A stretch of DNA of 39,256 nt, from contig JAKFVK010000225.1 of NCBI GenBank assembly GCA_021732205.1, forward strand, positions 1-39,256. Reading direction: 5' to 3'. Positions 32,731 to 39,256 of this stretch are shown in pieces; position 1 is the first letter of the stretch, and every line of letters starts with the position of its first letter. The notes under the pieces were generated by a model that did no database searches, was not told the DNA's origin, and was given only the letters and a program-made list of their open reading frames with translations. Position numbers and translations under genes: made by a program. The stretch is from Hyphomicrobiales bacterium. GTDB lineage: Bacteria; Pseudomonadota; Alphaproteobacteria; Rhizobiales; UBA4765.

Positions 32731-34089
32731 TTACGCCTTGACGATGTGATCGCTGACCACATCTCGTCGCGCGCACGCATTGCGCGTGTCGACCACCAAG
32801 CGCGCGGATGCCGCCAGTGCTTTGTAGTCTACGGCATCATGATCCGTGGCGATCAAAACAACATCGTACCCGCTGACGGCACTGTGAGACAATGAAATCG
32901 ACGTTCTGCCGGCAAGCGCAGAATGTTCGCGGGTCATCGGAATGACCGGAATGTGAGGGTCATGAAAATCGGTTTGCGCCCCACGTGCTTCCAGAATTTC
33001 GATCAGACGCAAGGAAGGGCTCTCGCGCATGTCGTCGATATTCTTCTTGTAGGCAACGCCGATGATCAGAACGCGTGCCTTCGATAATCCTGTTCCAGCG
33101 CTCCGATCAAGCGCCTCTGCGAGACGATCAACAACATAATGCGGCATGCTGGTGTTGATTTGCCCAGCCAGCTCAATAAAGCGCGTGGTGACATCAAATT
33201 CGCGTGCCTTCCACGTCAGATAAAAGGGGTCGATTGGAATGCAGTGACCGCCCAGACCGGGTCCGGGATAAAACGGCATGAAGCCGAAAGGTTTCGTTTT
33301 GGCAGCATCGATGACTTCCCACACATCAATGCCCATTTTATCGTAAATCAACTTCAGCTCGTTGACCAAAGCGATATTGACTGAGCGAAAAATATTCTCG
33401 GTAAGTTTGACCGCCTCTGCGGTTTTGCTTGAGGAAACCGGGACGGTTCTGACGATCAATGCGTCATAGACCGCGCGCGCGATCCGTAACGCGTCCTCGC
33501 CGTCTGCGCCGACAACCTTGGGAATTGTTGATGTGGAAAATTCCTCATTGCCGGGATCTTCCCGCTCGGGGGAGAAGGCCAGGAAAAAATCGATGCCACT
33601 GCGCAACCCGCTTTGTTCCAGACGCGGGCGCATCACTTCGTCCGTTGTGCCTGGCCAGGTGGTGGATTCAAGTACGACAAGTTGGCCTTTGCGCAGGTGT
33701 TGTGTGATCGTCTCGGCGGTTTTTTCGATGTAGGTCAAATCCGGTTCGCGGTGCTTGGATAAGGGGGTTGGAACAGCAATGATAATGCAGTCCGTATCCG
33801 TCAGCCGGTCAAACTGAGATGTCGCGACGAAGCGCTTGTTCTTCACCGCCTCGTCGATCGCAATTGTTGAAATATGCTTGATCGCGCTCTCGCCCCGGTT
33901 GAGCTGATCAACCCGCGCCTGATCGATATCAAAACCGATCACATTGAATCCTGCACGACACGCAGCAAGCGCCAGCGGTATCCCGACATAGCCAAGGCCG
34001 ATAATGCCGATGGTGTAATCGCGCGACTTGATCGACGAAATCAGCTTGTCGACGTTGACTTTCTCATCAATCTGCACCGGAAAACTCAC
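32731..34089 (-). CDS. wbpA: UDP-N-acetylglucosamine 6-dehydrogenase, probable WbpA
   Basis: A 452-residue enzyme from GTG 34089, which oxidises UDP-GlcNAc to UDP-GlcNAcA with NAD, the first step of the Wbp route. It has the Rossmann motif IGIIGLGYVGIPLA (27-40), EPDLTYIE, ESTTWPGTTDEV, FSPEREDPGN and the catalytic Cys283 in GPGLGGHCIPIDPFYL. The long open frame reaching 34347 has an N-terminal extension unlike the family, so it is not used. GTG at 34077 is an alternative start with a weak GAG site; neither has a strong ribosome site. It is the first gene of the minus-strand unit. Confidence 0.9.
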   Translation of the reverse strand: MSFPVQIDEKVNVDKLISSIKSRDYTIGIIGLGYVGIPLALAACRAGFNVIGFDIDQARVDQLNRGESAIKHISTIAIDEAVKNKRFVATSQFDRLTDTDCIIIAVPTPLSKHREPDLTYIEKTAETITQHLRKGQLVVLESTTWPGTTDEVMRPRLEQSGLRSGIDFFLAFSPEREDPGNEEFSTSTIPKVVGADGEDALRIARAVYDALIVRTVPVSSSKTAEAVKLTENIFRSVNIALVNELKLIYDKMGIDVWEVIDAAKTKPFGFMPFYPGPGLGGHCIPIDPFYLTWKAREFDVTTRFIELAGQINTSMPHYVVDRLAEALDRSAGTGLSKARVLIIGVAYKKNIDDMRESPSLRLIEILEARGAQTDFHDPHIPVIPMTREHSALAGRTSISLSHSAVSGYDVVLIATDHDAVDYKALAASARLVVDTRNACARRDVVSDHIVKA

Positions 34090-34870
34090 TTTATAAGATC
34101 GCTTCAATAGCTTAGGTTGAAAGCGGCTTGTCGACCAAATTGCCCGAGGACGCAAGGGGACTTTTTGCGCCACGAACCTGTTTTTGCCTGCACCCATGCG
34201 CAGTCCGCCTGGAATTGATCCCCAGCAGCCTCCCGATTGGCGATGGTGACGTGTGTCCGGCTGACGTCGACGTCCCCCGGGGAGGAGCGAGCGTCGACTG
34301 CTGCTGGTGCTGCGCGCCCCGCATGGGACGGAAGATTGTTCAGCCAAGTGATTTTTCGAGCGCTTCGTGAAACGACAGCAATGGAAATCGGAATAAATAA
34401 GCCATTTTAACCCTGATCACCTCAGGAATGGCCGCCGGATCGTCGAACTATCAAGGCAAAACGGCTGATCTTGGGGAATTCAGATTTTGTTTTGCGCCTG
34501 TGACCCATTGTCGAGCGTCAGCTGCGCCAACGGGCTGGGTGGCGGTTCAGCATTGATCCGCGTCACCTCCGACAGCATCGTTGTTCAGGGCATGCAAAGC
34601 GCCAGCGGGATTGCCGAAACGATTGACAGACGGCGCAGCCGGGCGGGAGTGATCGGCTGTCTCGGGAGATTGATCTTGCAGAGACTGCCCTGGCTGAAAC
34701 AATCGTCATTCGTGGCAGAGCATCATTCCCGCGACCGCCATAGGCGAGACGAAGATCGTCGCGCCGAGAAAACCAGATAAGAGTGGTGGAAGGCCCTTCT
34801 CTCCGGCCCATCGGATATGCCAGACGCGCTCTTCCCCGATGTGATCGAGACGGAGCGCGCCCGGTGCCGG
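34090..34870. other. Gene-poor stretch between the MCP and wbpA
   Basis: No gene is recognised. On the minus strand an open frame begins straight after the MCP stop and runs to 34710; its last part reads like a real membrane-protein tail (GFLGATIFVSPMAVAGMMLC) but has no good start. Near 34263-34310 are several GTCGAC-type palindromes. The wbpA promoter should lie here but no convincing boxes are seen. Confidence 0.45.
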
Positions 34871-36943
34871 TCAGGCTGCCTGGACAGCTCCGAGAAACTC
34901 CTCGATCATGCCCTTCAGTTTTGCCGACCCTTCAGTCAGCACCTTCGAGGCGGCGAGGACTTCGCCGGACGCTGACCCCGTCTGGCCGGCGGCCTGCTGA
35001 ACACCCACGATATTGCGGCTGAGTTCGGTCGTGCCGGCGGTTGCCTGGTCGACATTGTGCGCGATCTTGCTGGTGGAGCTCGATTGTTTATCAACAGCGC
35101 TGGAGATCCCCGCAGAAATCATGCCGATTTCTTCGATGACCTTGCCGATGCTGTGAATGGCTTCCACCACGATGTTTGTCTGCTCCTGCACGTCGGCGAT
35201 CTGCTTGGCAATTTCCCCGGTCGCCTGTCCGGTCTGATTGGCGAGGCCCTTGACCTCGCTTGCCACGACCGCGAACCCCTTGCCAGCCTCGCCCGCCCGC
35301 GCTGCCTCGATGGTGGCGTTCAAGGCGAGAAGATTGGTCTGTGCCGCGATGCCATTGATCAGATTGCTGACATCGCCGATCTTCTGGACAGCCAGCGCCA
35401 ATTTTCCAGCGACCTCCGAGGCGCGCCCGGCCTGCAGGGCGGCATTTTCGGAAATCCGCGATGCGGTCGAGACCTGGTGGCCGATTTCACTGATCGAGCT
35501 GTGCAATTCCGACGCCGCCGCGGCGATGGCGCGAACATTGGCGGAAGCCTGTTCCGACACCATACCCACGTTCGAGGCCTCGCGGTCGGTCTGGGTGGCG
35601 GCTGCGCTGAGCCCGTCGGCGGTGCCTTCCAATTGCTTGGCTGCAATCGTCACCGTCTCCACGGCCTGCGAGGCGGCGCGGTCGAAATCCGTCGTCAACC
35701 TTTCCACCCGCTGGGCACGTTCCGACTGGGCTTGCTGGTGGGCCTGATCCTGCGCCAGCTTCTGTTCCTTGAGCCGGCTGCGGAAGACTTCCAGCGCCCG
35801 TGCCATCACGCCCATTTCGTCCTGGCGCTCGCGATCAGCAATGGTGATGTCCAATCGCCCTTCCGACAGGTCGCCAAACACCGTTTTGAGGCGCGCCAAT
35901 GGCGCCACGATCGAGCGCGTCGTCAGCAGTGCGATCACCAGCGAGAGAACGAGGCTGCACAGCAAAACGGCGAACACGACGCGCGCCATGAAGTCCCATT
36001 TGCCTTGAATGGCAACCGCACTTGCATTCAGACGTTCCGTCTGAAGGGGCAGAATTCCGGTGCCGTTGCCTTCAAGACGATTGAGGATCTTGTCGGCCAG
36101 AGGAACGGCTTCCTTGGAAAGCAATTGCAAGGGAATGTTCCAGCCATCGCTCTGGCGGATCGCCAGGATGGCGTCCGCGCGCTGGCGCATTTCCGCGCGC
36201 AGGCTGGTGATAGCAGGCAATCTCGCCCGCTGATCCTCGACCAGCCCGCCTGCCGCTGCTTCCAGCGCCTCGCGCCCTCGGGTCGCGGCAGCCCAGCTGT
36301 CTTCAAAAGCTTTCAAGCCCTTGGGGGACGCCGATACCAGATAGCCACGCAGTGCGGCAGCAGCGCCGGCGGTATTGGCGCGCAGATCGGCCATGTAACG
36401 CAGATGCAGCGCCGTTCCGTCGGCGCGCTTCGTCTCCGCTTCCATCAATGCGGTTGCCTCGGCGAAATGCTTCTGCAACCGAGGTTCCAGCTCATCGTTC
36501 AGCATGCGGTTGGCAGGCATCGCCTCCACCGTACCGACGATCGCTGCGATTTTTTCCTGAACGGATTTCAATTGATCAAGATCGGAGCGGATGGCGCGCC
36601 AGCTCGCAGCATCATCCTGATGGCGAAAACTGGGAGCCAGACGATCTAAACCAGCAGCCGAGGCTGAAATGGCCTTCCACACCGCCACACGATGCTCGTT
36701 ATGCGAGGAATCCCCTGACAGAACGGTTGCCTGCGTATCGGCCATCGAGACATGGATCTGCTTGGCCAGATTTGACAGATGGATGGTGACCGGGACGCGA
36801 TAATCGGTAATCTCGTCAATGGAGGTCTTGACCTCCTGACCTTGAACAAAAATGGTCACGCAAATGGCAGCCAGCGTCACGCCGATTGCAGCAAAGCTTG
36901 AAATCAGGCGACCACTGACGCCAAATCGTTGCAGAATTTTCAT
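34871..36943 (-). CDS. Methyl-accepting chemotaxis protein
   Basis: A 690-residue transmembrane chemoreceptor. TM1 is about residues 12-33, a periplasmic helical sensor domain about 34-315, TM2 about 318-342 (RVVFAVLLCSLVLSLVIALL), a HAMP domain to about 395, and the cytoplasmic signalling domain about 430-690. The tip is recognisable in LNATIEAARAGEAGKGFAVV and EVKGLANQTG, which bind CheA/CheW. The ATG at 36943 is chosen for the GGAGG site 8 nt upstream; an 18-codon longer frame has none. No C-terminal CheR-binding pentapeptide is present. The ligand is unknown. Confidence 0.93.
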   Translation of the reverse strand: MKILQRFGVSGRLISSFAAIGVTLAAICVTIFVQGQEVKTSIDEITDYRVPVTIHLSNLAKQIHVSMADTQATVLSGDSSHNEHRVAVWKAISASAAGLDRLAPSFRHQDDAASWRAIRSDLDQLKSVQEKIAAIVGTVEAMPANRMLNDELEPRLQKHFAEATALMEAETKRADGTALHLRYMADLRANTAGAAAALRGYLVSASPKGLKAFEDSWAAATRGREALEAAAGGLVEDQRARLPAITSLRAEMRQRADAILAIRQSDGWNIPLQLLSKEAVPLADKILNRLEGNGTGILPLQTERLNASAVAIQGKWDFMARVVFAVLLCSLVLSLVIALLTTRSIVAPLARLKTVFGDLSEGRLDITIADRERQDEMGVMARALEVFRSRLKEQKLAQDQAHQQAQSERAQRVERLTTDFDRAASQAVETVTIAAKQLEGTADGLSAAATQTDREASNVGMVSEQASANVRAIAAAASELHSSISEIGHQVSTASRISENAALQAGRASEVAGKLALAVQKIGDVSNLINGIAAQTNLLALNATIEAARAGEAGKGFAVVASEVKGLANQTGQATGEIAKQIADVQEQTNIVVEAIHSIGKVIEEIGMISAGISSAVDKQSSSTSKIAHNVDQATAGTTELSRNIVGVQQAAGQTGSASGEVLAASKVLTEGSAKLKGMIEEFLGAVQAA

Positions 36944-37220
36944 AAGCGAGTCCTCCGGCCCTATGGTGTTCCAACCCAAAGCGACTTTATGAAGCACGCA
37001 TCTTAATTGTTTGTTGATGGTGTCACGGCGTCGTGAAGGGAATTTGATCCATGCGCTGGCTGCCGGCTTGCGCTGACCTGATCTGCAGCTCCGACGTTCT
37101 GGTCCCGATGCGCCATTTTCCGGTCGCGCGTGACCACAATCTGCGCCATACAGGCGATCGTTTGATCCCTTTTCGGTCGCCAGATGATGGTCTCCTGTTT
37201 ATGGCGCGCTCCGCGCGGTT
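36944..37220. other. Divergent intergenic region between the MCP and dusA
   Basis: Contains the promoters of the two divergent genes, not clearly identified, and a 5-bp inverted repeat TCACG-N4-CGTGA (37023-37036). No gene is supported. Confidence 0.5.
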
Positions 37221-38306
37221 ATGGCATCGGTCATCGCCATCGACGGGAAACAGGCAAGGGCAGGGCGCAAGCTGGTGATTGATAGCGTGGAAAAATCAGA
37301 TAATTGCGACGCTTGGCGCTTCTCGGTCGCCCCCATGATGGATTGGACGGACCGGCACTGCCGCGTCTTCCATCGTCAGATGACGCGCCGCGCCCGCCTC
37401 TATACCGAGATGGTGACAACAGGCGCCGTCATTCATGGCGAGCGTGAGAAATTGCTCGGGTTTTCACCGCAGGAGCAGCCGCTGGCCCTCCAGCTTGGCG
37501 GCAGCGTTCCTATCGAGCTTGCCCGGGCAGCGCGCATTGGTGAAGGCTTTGGCTATAGCGAAATCAATCTCAATGTCGGTTGCCCGTCGGACCGCGTGCA
37601 GAACGGGCGCTTCGGGGCCTGCCTGATGGCAGAACCGGCGCTCGTGGGTGAGTGCGTCGCGGCGATGAAGGCGGCAGTTTCAATTCCCGTCACTGTCAAA
37701 TGCCGCATCGGCATCGATGATCAGGACCCGGCCGAGGCGCTTCATACATTGACGCAAACGCTTGTTGCGGCAGGTGTCGATGTGCTCATCGTTCACGCCC
37801 GCAAGGCCTGGCTGAAAGGATTGTCGCCGCGCGAGAACCGCGAGATACCGCCACTGGATTACCCGCTCGTCTATCGTCTGAAACAGGCGTTTCCGCGATT
37901 GCCCGTGGTTATCAATGGCGGCATCACCACGCTCGATGATGTCGATCAACATCTTGCCCATGTTGATGGCGTGATGCTCGGGCGCGCTGCCTACCATCAG
38001 CCGGAATTGCTGCTCGACGTTGATCGACGTTTTTTCGGGCAGAAAAACCCGCATGATGATGCGTCAGCAGCGCTTGATGCCTGCGTCCCCTACATCGAAG
38101 GCCAGTTGGCGCGCGGCGTCAGGCTGTCGGCGGTAACGCGCCACCTCCTGGGGCTTTTTGCCGGCCGCCCCGGCGCCCGATCCTTCCGCCGCCATCTGGC
38201 TGACAGGGCGGTGAAGGAGGGCGCGGGCTGTGAGGTTGTTCGCGAGGCGATGGCCTTTGTCAGCAGGAGTGGTGAGGAGATGGCAGCGCGGGTGAATGCA
38301 GCCTGA
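37221..38306 (+). CDS. dusA: tRNA-dihydrouridine(20/20a) synthase
   Basis: A 361-residue flavoenzyme reducing uridine to dihydrouridine in the tRNA D-loop. The TIM barrel begins at FSVAPMMDWTDRHCR, with the FMN-binding MVTTGAV, LQLGGS and the catalytic cysteine in LNVGCPSDRVQNGRFGACLM; HARKAWLKGLSPRENREIPPLDY is specific to DusA, and GGITTLDDV and DGVMLGRAAY bind the FMN phosphate. The first 25 or so residues before the barrel are not family-like and have no good ribosome site, so the true start may be a later GTG. It converges with cobS, 21 bp apart. Confidence 0.95.
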   Translation: MASVIAIDGKQARAGRKLVIDSVEKSDNCDAWRFSVAPMMDWTDRHCRVFHRQMTRRARLYTEMVTTGAVIHGEREKLLGFSPQEQPLALQLGGSVPIELARAARIGEGFGYSEINLNVGCPSDRVQNGRFGACLMAEPALVGECVAAMKAAVSIPVTVKCRIGIDDQDPAEALHTLTQTLVAAGVDVLIVHARKAWLKGLSPRENREIPPLDYPLVYRLKQAFPRLPVVINGGITTLDDVDQHLAHVDGVMLGRAAYHQPELLLDVDRRFFGQKNPHDDASAALDACVPYIEGQLARGVRLSAVTRHLLGLFAGRPGARSFRRHLADRAVKEGAGCEVVREAMAFVSRSGEEMAARVNAA

Positions 38307-38327
38307 AATCACGCCGCATGGCCCTCG

Positions 38328-39185
38328 TTATCCGGCCGGTGCACCGGTGATTGCCGCCACCACGACGAGAGCGAGTAGAAAACTGATTTCGGCAGCTTGT
38401 TGCGTCGCACCGGCAATGTCGCCGGTCTGCCCGCCAAGGTGACGCTTGGCAAGCCGGCCACCGGCGTGACCTGCCATGAGACTGCCGGCAAGCCCTGCGA
38501 TAAAGGGCGGCATGCCGAGTGCAGGTGCGACGAGGAGGCCCACAAGGGCAATGGCGATGATTGCCGTCAATGTGAAGCGGCGCATATCGGGGGCGCCGGT
38601 GGCAAACGCGGCCCCATCGCTGTGCGCCGGTGGCAGCGCGACTGCTAACCATAACGCCACCACCCGCGACAAACCGCCGCTCGCGATCATGACAAGCGCT
38701 GTTGCCATAGCGCCGCTGCGCTCGACGAGGCTTGCCAGCAGGGCAACGCGCAACATCAGGCTGAACACCAGCGCAACCGTGCCATAGGTGCCGATGCGGC
38801 TGTCGCGCATGATGGCGAGCTTGTCATCGCGATTGGCGCCGCCGCCAATGCCATCGGCCGTGTCGGCAAGACCATCCTCGTGGAAGGCGCCCGTCGACCA
38901 GGTGAGGGCGAGAACGGCGAGGATCGCAGCGATCAGCGGCGACAGCCCTAAACCCAGCATCATCATGAGCACGAGCGCACCGATGCTGTGCAATAGCATG
39001 CCGGCGAGCGGCAGCATCGGCGCGGCGCGTGCGAAATCCGGCCGCCCATGCGGATCATCCTCGAAGGGCAGGGGAGGCAGCGGCAGCCGCGAGAAGAAGC
39101 GCAGCAGAACGGCCAGGTCGATGAGCGCTCTGCGCAGTGCATGCAGAAATATCGACCGTCTCTGCGCCTGGTTATCATCGCCCAT
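38328..39185 (-). CDS. cobS: Adenosylcobinamide-GDP ribazoletransferase (cobalamin synthase)
   Basis: A 285-residue inner-membrane enzyme that joins adenosylcobinamide-GDP to alpha-ribazole, the last assembly step of cobalamin. It shows FFSRLPLPPLPF near the N-terminus, the metal-binding FHEDGLADTADGIGGG motif (about 102-117), KLAIMRDSRIGTYG and then several hydrophobic helices. The end, LAKRHLGGQTGDIAGATQQ, is a family signature. The ATG at 39185 has GAGG 9 nt upstream. Other cob genes are expected to lie beyond the right edge. Confidence 0.95.
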   Translation of the reverse strand: MGDDNQAQRRSIFLHALRRALIDLAVLLRFFSRLPLPPLPFEDDPHGRPDFARAAPMLPLAGMLLHSIGALVLMMMLGLGLSPLIAAILAVLALTWSTGAFHEDGLADTADGIGGGANRDDKLAIMRDSRIGTYGTVALVFSLMLRVALLASLVERSGAMATALVMIASGGLSRVVALWLAVALPPAHSDGAAFATGAPDMRRFTLTAIIAIALVGLLVAPALGMPPFIAGLAGSLMAGHAGGRLAKRHLGGQTGDIAGATQQAAEISFLLALVVVAAITGAPAG

Positions 39186-39256
39186 GACAGGTTGCCTCTT
39201 TGTCTTTGGCGATATAGGAGGCTCAACCGCCTGCGGTCCAGTCTCGAACCGGAATG

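Noticed and set aside
32731-34347. 538-codon version of wbpA
   Set aside because: The extra 86 N-terminal residues are basic, low-complexity and unlike the UDP-sugar dehydrogenase family, which begins some 20-30 residues before GLGYVG.
35057-36649. 530-codon plus-strand open frame opposite the MCP gene
   Set aside because: It is exactly antisense to a clear MCP in a GC-rich gene and its translation has no recognisable domain.
39186-39256. Possible start of a further plus-strand cob gene at the right edge
   Set aside because: Only 71 bases are visible and there is too little coding sequence to support a call.

Overview
The window comes from a GC-rich alphaproteobacterium. The order is probably Hyphomicrobiales, but I cannot fix the genus. 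The assignment rests on an ECF sigma factor/anti-sigma pair of the Caulobacter SigF-NrsF type with its GTAACC-N16-CGAA promoter, on the style of the MCP, dusA and cobS genes, and on codon use.

Left flank (1-4174): the 3' part of a diaminopropionate ammonia-lyase gene; a broken internal fragment of the bd-type quinol oxidase gene cydA; a small stress module in which sigF-nrsF and a periplasmic YHS-domain protein each carry the same SigF promoter; then about 650 bp of non-coding DNA with tandem and REP-like repeats.

Centre (4175-34089): a polysaccharide (probably O-antigen or capsule) locus of about 30 kb. All genes but one are on the minus strand. I read three transcription units. Unit 1 (34089 to 27686) holds wbpA, wbpB, wbpD, wbpE and two GT4 glycosyltransferases. 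Unit 2 (27443 to 23849) holds a winged-helix regulator with an extra C-terminal domain, wbpI and an asparagine-synthase-like amidotransferase. Unit 3 (22931 to 5310) is a 13-gene run: sugar epimerase, amidotransferase, ABC exporter (Wzm/Wzt), coiled-coil methyltransferase, four glycosyltransferases, another amidotransferase, a fifth glycosyltransferase, a second methyltransferase and a degenerate SDR. A lone plus-strand glycosyltransferase (4175-5275) converges on unit 3 and is a paralog of one inside it. The five Wbp enzymes form the complete known route from UDP-GlcNAc to UDP-ManNAc(3NAc)A. Three glutamine-dependent amidotransferases beside it suggest that uronic acid carboxyls are amidated. 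Wzm/Wzt would export the finished chain, and the coiled-coil methyltransferase next to Wzt is a candidate chain-end cap enzyme.

Units 2 and 3 are preceded by the same 27-nt block, which reads as a promoter with a GTTCA-N5-TGAAC dyad between its -35 and -10. This is the best candidate operator for the regulator of unit 2. In front of unit 3 this promoter sits about 630 nt from the first recognised gene, leaving a long leader of unknown function.

Right flank (34090-39256): about 780 bp without a recognised gene, a methyl-accepting chemotaxis protein, tRNA-dihydrouridine synthase dusA, and convergent cobalamin synthase cobS. I saw no rRNA, tRNA, CRISPR array, insertion sequence or phage gene.
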